Shown here: positions 33,934 to 43,227 of the stretch, in pieces
How the letters are laid out: every line of letters begins with the position of its first letter
Numbering within the stretch: position 1 is the stretch's first letter
NCBI GenBank assembly: GCA_024277435.1
Contig: JAJRVJ010000017.1
Location: 1-47,772 of the forward strand
DNA: 47,772 bases
DNA from: Patescibacteria group bacterium
GTDB lineage: Bacteria; Patescibacteriota; Patescibacteriia; UBA9570
Direction of reading: 5' to 3'
The notes under the pieces: generated by a model
The model's input: the letters and a program-made list of their open reading frames with translations, nothing else
Databases searched by the model: none
What the model was told of the DNA's origin: nothing
Program-made: the position numbers and the translations under genes

Positions 33934-34975
33934 TAGACTATTTGGACGTGTATCAAAAGACATTGGCATCGATCTAGGTACAGCTAATACATTAGTGTAT
34001 GTAAATGATCGCGGCATTGTTATTGATGAGCCATCTGTTGTAGCAATCAATGAGCGCAGCGGACAAATTTTAGCTGTGGGTCAGGAGGCTAAAGAGATGG
34101 TTGGAAAAACACCAGCGCATATTGTGGCGATACGGCCATTGGCGAATGGTGTTGTTTCGGATTTTGAAGTAACTGAAAAAATGCTTAAACATTTTATTGA
34201 TAAAGTGCATCGTGAAACGTTTTCGATATTACCACGACCTCGTGTAGTAATTGCTATTCCCTTAGGTGTTACGGAAGTAGAGCGTAAGGCGGTTGAAGAT
34301 GCAGCCAAGAACGCTGGTGCTCGAGAGGTTGTATTAGTAGAGGAATCTATGGCGGCGGCTATTGGAGCGCGTTTACCAGTACAAGAATCTACTGGTAGTA
34401 TGGTTATTGACATTGGTGGTGGAACCACAGAAATGGCTGTTATTTCTTTAGGTGGAGTTGTTACATGGCGTTCATTGCGAACAGCTGGTGATGACCTCAG
34501 TCAAGACATTATTAATTATTGTCGCGATGAATTTAGTTTATTAATAGGTGAGCGTACAGCCGAAGGTGTAAAGATTGCTATTGGCTCGGCCATGCCTTTA
34601 GAAGAAGAGTTGAGTACGCAGGTTCGTGGTAGAGATTTGGTAACCGGCCTACCTAAAGAGGTGGAAATTAATAGTCAGCAGGTACGAGAGGCAATTGAAA
34701 AGACGATTAATATTTTTTTAGAGAATATAAAAAGTACAATTGAAAATACCCCTCCAGAATTATTGGCAGATATATTTGATAGAGGAATACTTTTAACCGG
34801 TGGTGGTGCTTTATTGCAGCGACTTGATGAGCGGATTGCCGAAGAGATACAAATGCCAGTGCAGGTTGTTGATGATCCTCTTACTACTGTAGCGCGTGGT
34901 ACCGGTTTAATTTTGGAAGACCTTGATACGTTGAAGAGGGCCATCGTGTTAAATAGCGAAGCTGAAGCTAACTAG
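33926..34975 (+). CDS. mreB: Rod-shape actin MreB, second copy
   Basis: A 349-residue actin with KDIGIDLGTANTLVYVNDRGIVIDEPSVVAI, RPRVVIAIPLGVTEVERKAVEDAAKNAGAREVVLVEESMAAAIGA, MVIDIGGGTTEMAVISLGGVV, ERTAEGVKIAIGSA and ILLTGGGALLQRLDERI. All nucleotide-binding loops are conserved. It heads the canonical mreB-mreC-mreD-mrdA order, so this copy is the classical elongasome scaffold. Confidence 0.96.
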   Translation: MLNRLFGRVSKDIGIDLGTANTLVYVNDRGIVIDEPSVVAINERSGQILAVGQEAKEMVGKTPAHIVAIRPLANGVVSDFEVTEKMLKHFIDKVHRETFSILPRPRVVIAIPLGVTEVERKAVEDAAKNAGAREVVLVEESMAAAIGARLPVQESTGSMVIDIGGGTTEMAVISLGGVVTWRSLRTAGDDLSQDIINYCRDEFSLLIGERTAEGVKIAIGSAMPLEEELSTQVRGRDLVTGLPKEVEINSQQVREAIEKTINIFLENIKSTIENTPPELLADIFDRGILLTGGGALLQRLDERIAEEIQMPVQVVDDPLTTVARGTGLILEDLDTLKRAIVLNSEAEAN

Positions 34976-34979
34976 ACGT

Positions 34980-35783
34980 ATGCAATTTTTTCGGGAACAT
35001 GCCCGAATTTTATTCATTATCGCAGCCATTATATTTGGCGCTTTTATATTGTATCTCATGGGAGCATTGCGTCCGCTATTATGGTTGGGTGATTATACAA
35101 TCGAACCAATGCAAGTTGGCGCGTATCGTGTAATTGATCGCATTAATCCATTGTATACAGCGAGTGATGCCCAATTACAAGAAGAGAATATAGAGCTTAA
35201 AAATCAGTTAGCAGATACAGTTACGCGATATAATGATTTGTTAACCCAGCTAGACCAGTATCAGGAATATAGCGAGCAATTAGCGTTTGCTCAGGAGAGT
35301 GAATATGAGATAGTGCCAGTTGAAATTATATCTCGCGTAGGACAAGGTGTCGCAACGGATATCCTTACTGTTAATAGAGGTTCACTGGATGGATTGAAAG
35401 AGGGGTATCCAGTAATGTATGATAACGGCGTATATATAGGGGTAGTATATGATGTATTTGATACATATGCGGAGGTTGCAATAGTGAGTAGCCAACTTAC
35501 TTCGCTACAAGCTACTATCCAAACCGATAATCCTGCATTTGGTATTATTAGTGGTGATGTAGGTGAAGCGTTAACTATGGATTTTATCTTAAAAGAACAG
35601 TTATTATCTGAGGGTGATGTTGTAGTAACTAGTGGTGAGGATGAAGATATCCCGGCTGGCTTACTTATTGGAACGGTAGATCAAATTCGTGACGAACCAA
35701 GTGAGTTATTTAAATCAGCAACGGTGCGACCACTGCGCATGTATGGATCCCATTCCATTGTATCGGTAATTATTCCTAACTAA
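34980..35783 (+). CDS. mreC: Rod-shape protein MreC
   Basis: A 267-residue bitopic protein linking cytoplasmic MreB to wall enzymes. One TM (ILFIIAAIIFGAFILYLMGAL) lies near residues 10-30, a coiled coil (DAQLQEENIELKNQLADTVTRYNDLLTQLDQYQEY) at about 60-95, then the double beta-barrel domain with SRVGQGVATDILTVNRGSLDGLKEGYPVM and GDVVVTSGEDEDIPAGLLIGTVDQI. Length and order are normal. It starts 4 bases after mreB. Confidence 0.93.
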   Translation: MQFFREHARILFIIAAIIFGAFILYLMGALRPLLWLGDYTIEPMQVGAYRVIDRINPLYTASDAQLQEENIELKNQLADTVTRYNDLLTQLDQYQEYSEQLAFAQESEYEIVPVEIISRVGQGVATDILTVNRGSLDGLKEGYPVMYDNGVYIGVVYDVFDTYAEVAIVSSQLTSLQATIQTDNPAFGIISGDVGEALTMDFILKEQLLSEGDVVVTSGEDEDIPAGLLIGTVDQIRDEPSELFKSATVRPLRMYGSHSIVSVIIPN

Positions 35784-35787
35784 TTCT

Positions 35788-36300
35788 ATGCGACGAAGAG
35801 ATGTGATCATCGTTGTACTAATTGGCCTGCTCATTGTTGTCCTTGAAAATGGCGTGTTATTACCAGCTCAGCATTTGTCGTATACGTTTAGCCTAATGTA
35901 TATAGGAGCACTTGTTATTGGTTTATTGTGGCCTTTTCAGCACGCTATTCTTTGGGCAACAATTACTGCTCTTGTTATTGATTTATTTAGAATTGGTCCA
36001 TTTGGTATATTTACGTTGTCCGTAGTGTTATTAGTAATTATTGCTAATCTACTTAAATATACGTGGCTTAAACAGATCTCGGGATTATCCGTGTTTGTTA
36101 TTAGTAGTATAAGTGTTATTATGGCATACGGATTTATGATTTTTAGTCACCTACTGGTAACATCTATTGGGTTACTAGATATCAATCCACTTACTGTAAT
36201 TACCTGGCAGAGTTTAGTAGTTGGAATAGTTATACAGTGCTTCATTGTAAGTTTCTTAGTAAGAATGTTTGCCGTTGTGCAACGATATACATCTCAATAA
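35788..36300 (+). CDS. mreD: Rod-shape protein MreD
   Basis: A 170-residue integral membrane protein with about five to six helices (VIIVVLIGLLIVVLENGVLL, LMYIGALVIGLLWPFQHAILW, ITALVIDLFRIGPFGIFTLSVVLLVIIANLL). The R-x-G-P-F-G-I-F element after a helix is typical of MreD. Its place between mreC and the PBP2 gene makes the call firm although MreD sequences vary widely. Confidence 0.87.
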   Translation: MRRRDVIIVVLIGLLIVVLENGVLLPAQHLSYTFSLMYIGALVIGLLWPFQHAILWATITALVIDLFRIGPFGIFTLSVVLLVIIANLLKYTWLKQISGLSVFVISSISVIMAYGFMIFSHLLVTSIGLLDINPLTVITWQSLVVGIVIQCFIVSFLVRMFAVVQRYTSQ

Positions 36301-36309
36301 TATATATTT

Positions 36310-38253
36310 ATGAGCGCATTATTTGATCCATTTGTTGATCCATCGATAAAAGATAGTGGTATTTCTAAGGCGTATGCTCGTAGGGTGGTTGATAGGATTG
36401 ATGTGCCACATAGTACTGATCGACCCGAGTATTTAATAGCTCCTATTTCATCGCGAAAGTTTTTATTGCTATTATTATTAATGTTTGTAGGGGTAACTGG
36501 ATTGCTTGCACGTTTGGCGTACTTGCAGCTGTGGAATGGCGTGTCGTATCGTGAGGTTGCAGAGGGTAATCGTACTCGTTTAGAGCGCTTAGCTGCTCCT
36601 CGTGGCATTATTTATGATTATAATAGCAATCCATTGGTAAAGAATATACCAAATTTTGCTGTAACCATTACGCCAAGTGAATTACCACGTGATGCAGCCG
36701 AACGTGATTCGGTAATTGCTAAGACAGCTAATATTTTGGAGCTGCCTCCTTCTGAATTAGAGACACAATTAGAAGATCAGCCAGATGAGTTATATTACTT
36801 GCCTTTAGTATTGGAGGAATTTGTTCCTTACGAAAAGGCACTAAAATTAACAACGGAGTTATCGAGTTTGCCAGGCGTTACTGTAGACGTGCAGGCATCG
36901 CGTGAGTATGCTGATGCAGAAGTTTTTTCACATGTGCTTGGATATCTAGGAAAGATAACCGCTGATGATTTAGAGGAATTTGATGCCGATGCATATCTTC
37001 TAACCGATTCTTTAGGTAAGGCAGGTATTGAATGGCAGTATGAGGAGGAATTGCGTGGCGAGAAGGGTCGTAAACAAGTAGAGGTGAACGCGGCGGGTAA
37101 TGATATTGAAGTGATTGCACATAGCGATCCTCAACCTGGTACTAACGTTGAGTTGGCGATTGATGGCGATTTGCAACGCACGTTATATGAGGAGCTTGGT
37201 AACTATAGCGATCGCACTGGCTCACCTGGTGGTGCTGCGGTTGCAATAGATCCGCGTAACGGCCATATTCGCGCACTGGTAAGCTACCCTGGCTTTGATA
37301 CAAATGTATTTACGCAAGGAATCAAGAGTGAGGCGTATCAGGAATTATTAAATGATGAACGTAAACCACTTTTTAATAAGGCAATTTCTGGAGAATATCC
37401 TACTGGCTCAACCTTTAAGTTAGTTATTGCCGCCGCTGGATTACAGGAGGGTGTGATGACGCCGGAGCAAACAATAAATAGTACAGGTGGCATTCAGATT
37501 AATCAATGGTATTTCCCAGATTGGAAATCTGGCGGCCATGGAGTAACAGATGTACGTAAAGCATTAGCAGAATCTGTAAATACATATTTTTATATAGCGA
37601 GTGGTGGTATATATAATGAGGAGACACTGGAAATTGAAGGTGGCTTAGGAGCTGTACGTATGAAAGAATACGCCGAACTATTTGGTATGGGTGCACTGAC
37701 GGGTATCGACATACCAGGTGAGTCCGACGGGTTTTTGCCGGATCCAGAGTGGAAGGAATCCACGATTGGTGAGCAATGGTATATTGGTGATGCGTATCAT
37801 TTTGGTATCGGTCAAGGGTATTTGCTGGCCACACCCTTGCAAGTAGCTCTATTTACTAGCGCTGTAGCAAATGGCGGTACAGTATATCAACCTACATTAA
37901 TTGAGCAGTTTAGTAATCAGACGACGGACGAAAGCTATGCCCCAGAACCCACTGAATTATCTAGTGGCTTTATCGATCCGTATTATATGAATCTTGTGCA
38001 GCAGGGTATGCGTCAGGCTGTTACATCGGGTAGTGCGAAGCGTCTAAATAGCTTACCGTTTGCAGTAGCTGGCAAAACTGGCACAGCTCAGGTAGGCGGC
38101 ACAGAAGAAACCCATTCTTGGTTTACCTCATACGCACCATATGATAATCCAGAGCTTGTTATTACTGTACTTGTTGAGTTTGGCGGTGATGGAACGGAGG
38201 CTGCCTTACCAATTACTGAAGAAGCGCTCAAGACATATTTCATTGACAGTTAA
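36310..38253 (+). CDS. mrdA: Penicillin-binding protein 2 (elongasome transpeptidase)
   Basis: Class B PBP that cross-links new peptidoglycan during elongation. The 647 residues have a cytoplasmic tail, one TM (KFLLLLLLMFVGVTGLLARLAYLQL, about residues 50-74), a pedestal domain (NRTRLERLAAPRGIIYDYNSNPLVKN) and the transpeptidase domain with STFK (nucleophile S367), SVN (S422) and KTG (K589). The N-terminal tail of about 45 residues is longer than in most PBP2 proteins. It closes the mre operon; the greA promoter overlaps its stop. Confidence 0.95.
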   Translation: MSALFDPFVDPSIKDSGISKAYARRVVDRIDVPHSTDRPEYLIAPISSRKFLLLLLLMFVGVTGLLARLAYLQLWNGVSYREVAEGNRTRLERLAAPRGIIYDYNSNPLVKNIPNFAVTITPSELPRDAAERDSVIAKTANILELPPSELETQLEDQPDELYYLPLVLEEFVPYEKALKLTTELSSLPGVTVDVQASREYADAEVFSHVLGYLGKITADDLEEFDADAYLLTDSLGKAGIEWQYEEELRGEKGRKQVEVNAAGNDIEVIAHSDPQPGTNVELAIDGDLQRTLYEELGNYSDRTGSPGGAAVAIDPRNGHIRALVSYPGFDTNVFTQGIKSEAYQELLNDERKPLFNKAISGEYPTGSTFKLVIAAAGLQEGVMTPEQTINSTGGIQINQWYFPDWKSGGHGVTDVRKALAESVNTYFYIASGGIYNEETLEIEGGLGAVRMKEYAELFGMGALTGIDIPGESDGFLPDPEWKESTIGEQWYIGDAYHFGIGQGYLLATPLQVALFTSAVANGGTVYQPTLIEQFSNQTTDESYAPEPTELSSGFIDPYYMNLVQQGMRQAVTSGSAKRLNSLPFAVAGKTGTAQVGGTEETHSWFTSYAPYDNPELVITVLVEFGGDGTEAALPITEEALKTYFIDS

Positions 38254-38271
38254 GCGGCGCTTTAGTAGAAT
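38243..38271 (+). promoter_or_regulatory. Promoter of greA (and probably lysS, serS)
   Basis: TTGACA (38243-38248), a 17-base spacer and TAGAAT (38266-38271) form a near-consensus promoter overlapping the last codons of mrdA. Predicted start is near 38278, giving a leader of about 30 bases. Confidence 0.75.
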
Positions 38272-38307
38272 AACTGGCGTTATAAAAATCAGTTCCACAT
38301 ATATATC

Positions 38308-38775
38308 ATGAATCAAAAAACCGCTTATGTTAGTGCAGAAGGACTCGAAAAATTACAGCGAGAACTTGAGTATCTAAAAACAACCAAACGTAAAGATATT
38401 GCGAATCGTATCGCATCAGCCAAGGAATTGGGCGATCTATCTGAGAATGCTGAATATAGCGAAGCTAAAGAAGAGCAAGGCTTGGTAGAGGGTAGAATTC
38501 TTGAATTAGAAGATATTCTTCGTAACGTAGAGTTAGTAAAGAAGCCTAAGCAGTCATCAACTGTAGTTATTGGTACAACAGTTGATGTTGTAGATGACTC
38601 AGGCAATGCGCATAATTTCGAAATTGTTGGATCAAATGAAGCTGATCCATCCAATGGGAAGATTTCTAATGAGTCCCCAATTGGTAGCGCTCTACTAGGT
38701 AATAAGGTGGGTGAAACAGTAGAAGTAACTATTCCTAAAGGAGTAGTGAAGTACACTGTTAAGAAAATTTCTTAA
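38308..38775 (+). CDS. greA: Transcription elongation factor GreA
   Basis: Rescues backtracked RNA polymerase by stimulating transcript cleavage. The 155 residues contain the N-terminal coiled coil YVSAEGLEKLQRELEYLKTTKRKDIANRIASAKELGDLSENAEYSEAKEEQ with the acidic tip (GDLSENAEY). The C-terminal FKBP-like domain follows (VVDVVDDSGNAHNFEIVGSNEADPSNGKISNESPIGSALLG). Length is standard. Separate promoter; followed 30 bases later by lysS. Confidence 0.96.
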   Translation: MNQKTAYVSAEGLEKLQRELEYLKTTKRKDIANRIASAKELGDLSENAEYSEAKEEQGLVEGRILELEDILRNVELVKKPKQSSTVVIGTTVDVVDDSGNAHNFEIVGSNEADPSNGKISNESPIGSALLGNKVGETVEVTIPKGVVKYTVKKIS

Positions 38776-38805
38776 CTTCCATCCAACATAAATTAATAAT
38801 AAGTT

Positions 38806-40905
38806 ATGGGAAGTCAGCAAACTGAACAAGATCTGCGTATAAAAAAATTTAATGCCTACGAAAGTGAAGTGGGTGAGAGTTTTCCTTCGAAAAGTAATCG
38901 TACGCATACTGTACAAAATATATTTGATAACTTTGATGATCTCGCTGATACGAAAGTAGTTATCGATGGCCGCGTACGTTACTGGCGCGATCATGGTAAG
39001 TTGACATTTGCACATATTGAGGATGTAACGGGAAAGATACAAGTGGCGTTATCTGCTCAGGATATGGATGCTGCGGAGTATGAGCGCAGAAAGTTATACG
39101 ACGTTGGTGATATTCTTGAAGTATCAGGTACACCATTTGTTACTCACAAGGGCGAACAATCACTATTAGTAAGTAGTGTGCGATTGCTTTCAAAAGCAAT
39201 TCAGCCGTTACCTGATAAGTGGCATGGAATTCAGGATGAAGAGATGCGTTATCGTAAGCGGTATGTTGACATGCTCATGAATCCAGAATTACGTGAGATG
39301 TTTGTGAAGAAAAGTATTTTTTGGAACTCCATTAGAACATTTTTATTACAAGATGGTTTCTTAGAAGTGGAAACACCTGTGTTGGAATCAACTCCTGGTG
39401 GAGCCGATGCTGAACCATTCGCTACGCATCATAATGCGTTAGACATTGATGTGTATTTGCGTATTTCAATGGGTGAGTTATGGCAGAAGCGTTTAATGGT
39501 TGCTGGCTATGAAAAAACATTTGAAATTGGTAGACAATTTAGAAATGAAGGAATGAGTCCAGAGCATCTGCAGGATTATACGCAAATGGAATTTTATTGG
39601 GCGTACGCAAATTATGATGATGGTATGGATTTGACTGAGCGTTTATATAAACATTGTCTTAAGGAAACATTTGGTACGTTACAATTTTCTGTGCGTGGGT
39701 TTGATATCGATTTAGATAAAAAATGGGAGCATTTAGATTTTACTACAGCGGTAAAAGATGGCACGGGTGTAGATATTGGTACAGCTTCAGTTGAAGAAAT
39801 GCGTGATAAGTGTAAAGAATTAGGTATATCAATACCAGACGTGTTGAGTAAGGGGCGCTTAATGGATACATTGTGGAAGTATTGTCGCAAAAGTGTTGGC
39901 GGTCCAGTATTTTTAGTGAATCATCCAGTAGAGGTATCGCCATTAGCAAAACGCAAGGCTGATGCACCACATTTAGTAGAGCGTTTTCAAATTATCATAG
40001 CTGGAAGTGAATTAGGTAACGGGTATTCGGAATTAAATAATCCATTCGATCAAAAGCAACGTTTTGAGACACAATCTGAATTGCGTGAAGCAGGGGATGC
40101 TGAGGCGCAAATGCATGATCAAGAATTTGTAGAAGCCCTTGAGCATGGCATGCCTCCAACGTGCGGCTTTGGTTTGAGTGAGCGATTATTCTCATTCATG
40201 ATGGATAAGCCCGTGCGCGAGTGTGTAATGTTTCCATTATTGCGTCCTAAGCATGTATCCGGTAGTGAATCTCAATCTGAATCAGTAAATACTATTTTAT
40301 CTGAGGATATAACGCTTCAAGAATTTTCAGCTAATATCTCGCGCGCTGATGCATTGGCGTTTATACAGAAGCATGTGAAGGATGAAAATTTACGACGGCA
40401 TATGATTGCAACAGAAGCATTAATGAAAAAATTAGCAGAGCATTTTGAGGCGAAATCAGCTGAGACATGGGGTATTACAGGATTACTTCATGATGTAGAT
40501 TGGGAAGAGACTGAACCAGAGCAGCACAGTATGGTTGGTGCTGATATGTTAGAAGCAGAGGGCGTGCATGCTGAGGTGGTAAATGCCGTGCGTGAGCATA
40601 ATGCACTACATGGATTAGAGCCAAAAACAATTATGTCTAAATCGTTACAATGTTTAGAACAGTTAACGGGATTGATAATCGCTGCAACTCTGGTACGGCC
40701 AGATAAAGATGTGCGGCAAGTAAAGTTGAAAAGCGTTCGAAAAAAGTTTAAAGATAAATCTTTTGCTAAGGGTGTGAATCGAGATAATATCACTCGTTGT
40801 GATAAATTACTAGGCTTAACAGTAGATGAATCCATTCAACTTTGTTTAGAAGGTATGCAAGCCATGGCGGAAGACCTTGAGCTTGATGGGAGAATGGCAA
40901 ATTAA
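38806..40905 (+). CDS. lysS: Lysyl-tRNA synthetase fused to an HD-domain phosphohydrolase-like module
   Basis: The first 480 or so residues form a class II LysRS: the OB-fold anticodon domain (VVIDGRVRYWRDHGKLTFAHIEDVTGKIQVAL), motif 1 region (YVDMLMNPELREMFVKKSIFWNSIR), motif 2 (EIGRQFRNEGMSPEHLQDYTQMEFYWAY) and motif 3 (ALEHGMPPTCGFGLSERLFSFMMDKPVRECVMFPL, with SERL in place of the usual IDRL). A linker at about 485-525 joins an HD domain: RRHMIATEALM (His near 532), GITGLLHDVDWE (HD near 563), QHSMVGADML and VREHNALHG, then LTGLIIAATLVRP and SVRKKFKDKSFAKGV. No stop separates the parts. The HD part is intact and may act on a nucleotide or on aminoacylation by-products; this is inference. 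Confidence 0.93.
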   Translation: MGSQQTEQDLRIKKFNAYESEVGESFPSKSNRTHTVQNIFDNFDDLADTKVVIDGRVRYWRDHGKLTFAHIEDVTGKIQVALSAQDMDAAEYERRKLYDVGDILEVSGTPFVTHKGEQSLLVSSVRLLSKAIQPLPDKWHGIQDEEMRYRKRYVDMLMNPELREMFVKKSIFWNSIRTFLLQDGFLEVETPVLESTPGGADAEPFATHHNALDIDVYLRISMGELWQKRLMVAGYEKTFEIGRQFRNEGMSPEHLQDYTQMEFYWAYANYDDGMDLTERLYKHCLKETFGTLQFSVRGFDIDLDKKWEHLDFTTAVKDGTGVDIGTASVEEMRDKCKELGISIPDVLSKGRLMDTLWKYCRKSVGGPVFLVNHPVEVSPLAKRKADAPHLVERFQIIIAGSELGNGYSELNNPFDQKQRFETQSELREAGDAEAQMHDQEFVEALEHGMPPTCGFGLSERLFSFMMDKPVRECVMFPLLRPKHVSGSESQSESVNTILSEDITLQEFSANISRADALAFIQKHVKDENLRRHMIATEALMKKLAEHFEAKSAETWGITGLLHDVDWEETEPEQHSMVGADMLEAEGVHAEVVNAVREHNALHGLEPKTIMSKSLQCLEQLTGLIIAATLVRPDKDVRQVKLKSVRKKFKDKSFAKGVNRDNITRCDKLLGLTVDESIQLCLEGMQAMAEDLELDGRMAN

Positions 40906-40920
40906 GTAATAATCAATACT

Positions 40921-42204
40921 ATGTTAGACATCCGTTTTATTAGAGAGTACCAAGAAGAAGTTAAAGAGGCAGCTGATAATAAAGGTATTGAGATTGAGCT
41001 CTCTAAATTACTTGATATTGATGAAGAGCGTCGTAAATTACAGAAACGGATTGATGATTTGAAGTCAGAGCAACACAAAGCCAATGATGAAATTGCCGTT
41101 GCTGACGATGCGGTAAAACAGGATAAAATAAAATTGATGCGAAAGATCGCTCTTGAGGTTAAGGATTTAGACAAAATTCATTCCAAAATAGAGAAGGAGT
41201 TCAAGCAATTATTGTTAACCATTCCAAATATTCCACACGAGCGCGTGCCGGTAGGAAAAACGGAAGACGATAATATTGAGTTAGAAAAAGTTGGTGAGAT
41301 TCCACAGTTTGATTTTGAGCCAAAGGATCATTTAGCGCTTGGTAAGGAATTGGGTTTAATTGATGTAGAGCGCGGTGTAAAAGTTACAGGAAATCGGGGG
41401 TATTATCTTACGGGTGTTGGCGCACAATTAGAAACGGCATTAATGCAGTATGCGTTAGATTTTTTACGCGAGCGTGGCTTTACACAAATGAGCACACCAC
41501 TCATGACCTACGAAGATTATTTTATCGGAACGGGGTATTTTCCATGGGCTCGTGAAGAAACATTTAAGGCTGTTGATAAAGATAAAGAACAACATTTAAT
41601 CGGTTCTTCTGAAATTACCTTATGTGCCTATCATGCCGAGGAAACATTTACAGAGAAAGATCTACCAAAGCGGTATACAGCCTGGACACCGTGTTTTAGA
41701 ACTGAAGTTGGTAGTTATGGTAAAGATACACGTGGGTTGTATCGTGTGCGTCAGTTTAATAAAGTGGAGCAAGTATTATTTTGTGAGCCAAATGAAGAGG
41801 TTGCTATGGAATTATTTGAAGAAATAATGAATAATTCTAAGGATTTTTTAAGCTCTTTGGAATTACCGTATCGAGTGATGGAATTATGCACTGGAGAAAT
41901 GGGTGCGCCACAAAAATATAAACGTGATATTGAAACGTGGATGCCATCGCGAGAGGGTTATGGTGAAACACACTCATGTTCATGGATGGGAGATTTTCAA
42001 GCTCGTCGTTTGAACATTAAAGTAAAATCAGGTGGTAAGAAAGCCCAATATTGTCATACATTAAACAATACATTAGTTGCATCTCCACGTGTACTTATTT
42101 CGCTATTAGAAGTACATCAACAAGCTGATGGTAGCGTTGTACTACCACAGGTACTCCATAAGTACATGAGTGGTTTGGCTAAAATTATACCTCCTACAGA
42201 ATAA
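40921..42204 (+). CDS. serS: Seryl-tRNA synthetase
   Basis: Charges tRNA-Ser. The 427 residues begin with the long tRNA-binding coiled coil (MLDIRFIREYQEEVKEAADNKGIEIELSKLLDIDEERRKLQKRIDDLKSEQHKAND) and continue with the class II core: LGKELGLIDVERGVKVTGNRGYYL, RYTAWTPCFRTEVGSYGKDTRGLYRVRQFNKVEQV (motif 2) and THSCSWMGDFQARRLNIK with HTLNNTLVASPRVLISLLE (motif 3). Complete. It is convergent with the FemAB-like locus, ending one base before it. Confidence 0.96.
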   Translation: MLDIRFIREYQEEVKEAADNKGIEIELSKLLDIDEERRKLQKRIDDLKSEQHKANDEIAVADDAVKQDKIKLMRKIALEVKDLDKIHSKIEKEFKQLLLTIPNIPHERVPVGKTEDDNIELEKVGEIPQFDFEPKDHLALGKELGLIDVERGVKVTGNRGYYLTGVGAQLETALMQYALDFLRERGFTQMSTPLMTYEDYFIGTGYFPWAREETFKAVDKDKEQHLIGSSEITLCAYHAEETFTEKDLPKRYTAWTPCFRTEVGSYGKDTRGLYRVRQFNKVEQVLFCEPNEEVAMELFEEIMNNSKDFLSSLELPYRVMELCTGEMGAPQKYKRDIETWMPSREGYGETHSCSWMGDFQARRLNIKVKSGGKKAQYCHTLNNTLVASPRVLISLLEVHQQADGSVVLPQVLHKYMSGLAKIIPPTE

Positions 42205-43227
42205 TTAGTAGCCGCGGCGTTTGCGGCGAACTGTTTCAACTGTATAGCTAAGCCAGTACTTAGCGGTAAGTGGCTTATCTTGCGCGTGAACGTACGCTTG
42301 GCTATATCCGCCAAAGCCTTTTTTGAATAAACTAAGGCCTTTCCATGGATGATTTGGTTGAGATTCAATATCGATGATTCCCCAAAAATTATAACGCTGA
42401 CAACCACGACGCTTGGCTTCTTGTATGGCTGTCCATTGTAGTAAGTGAGGTGCAGGAATTTTTGGATATTTACGTATCGATGCGCCTTGGTGGTAAAAGC
42501 CTGAGTATTTGGTATACACCATCATAGCTGCTGCAACTGGCTCGTTATTATATTCTGCTACAAATATACGCATGGAATCTGTTTCCATAAATGTGCGCAA
42601 TTCTGTTTTGAGATATTCAAGAGAGAACGGTGTAAATTTTTGACGCTCTACTGTTGCTTGGTAGAGGTCGTTAAATATCTCTACATCTGATTCGGAGGTA
42701 GAAACACGTATTATTACGCCTTCGCGCTCAGCTTTGCGAATAGAGTGGCGACTGGTTTTACGCATGTTTTTCATTAACTCATCTTAACTTGGTGTGATAT
42801 CAAGTGTCCAGGCTAATTCTGGGTGTTCATGGATTGGTGCTGGACGGAAGCCGTTATCCTTAAAGATCTGTACATTTTCTGCTGTATCTGGAAGGGTGGG
42901 GGAGAAGCGAATGAAATCGAATTTCTCATCACGTCCGATTTTTTCAACCTGTTGTATAAATGCTGTAACTATAGCTGGGTTATCATTTTTTATAATTGGG
43001 CCATGTGGGCAAAAAAGATACGAGCCACGTCGAGCATTAATTTTTAATAGTAAACATACCCCAACGAGTTCATTGGATGCTGAATATGCTCCTAAGCGGA
43101 TGATGCCGCGTGCACTGTTGAATTTCCCCCATTCCCAGGTATGTAAAAATGTATCAGCCTGTTGAGCGTTAAAAAAATCAGACCATTCTTGCTGATTAGT
43201 TATTGTTTGTATGGTGTAATTATTCAT
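42205..43227 (-). pseudogene. FemAB/FemX-like peptidyltransferase split by one in-frame TAA
   Basis: Two track ORFs, 147 and 189 residues, lie in the same frame with only a TAA (42784-42786) and three codons between them. Joined, they read ...AWTLDITPS-stop-DELMKNMRKTSRHSIRKAEREGV, which is the continuous centre of FemAB/FemX proteins. The first half gives FLHTWEWGKFNSARG and GSYLFCPHGP; the second gives FYHQGASIRKYPKIPAPHLLQWTAIQEAKRRGCQRYNFWGI. Relatives usually have Glu at the stop position (GAA to TAA). FemAB enzymes add amino acids from aminoacyl-tRNA to lipid II. The second half has its own ATG 9 bases after the stop, so two cooperating polypeptides are possible. The first half is coupled by ATGA to the aminotransferase. 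Confidence 0.82.

Noticed and set aside
36294-36608. 104-residue minus-strand ORF spanning the mreD-mrdA junction
   Set aside because: It covers the start of the PBP2 gene on the opposite strand and has no domain features.
38325-38756. 143-residue minus-strand ORF
   Set aside because: It lies fully opposite greA and its translation has no recognisable domain; it is a shadow of the real gene.
42794-43165. 123-residue plus-strand ORF opposite the FemAB first half
   Set aside because: The minus strand carries recognisable FemAB sequence; the plus frame has no known motif.
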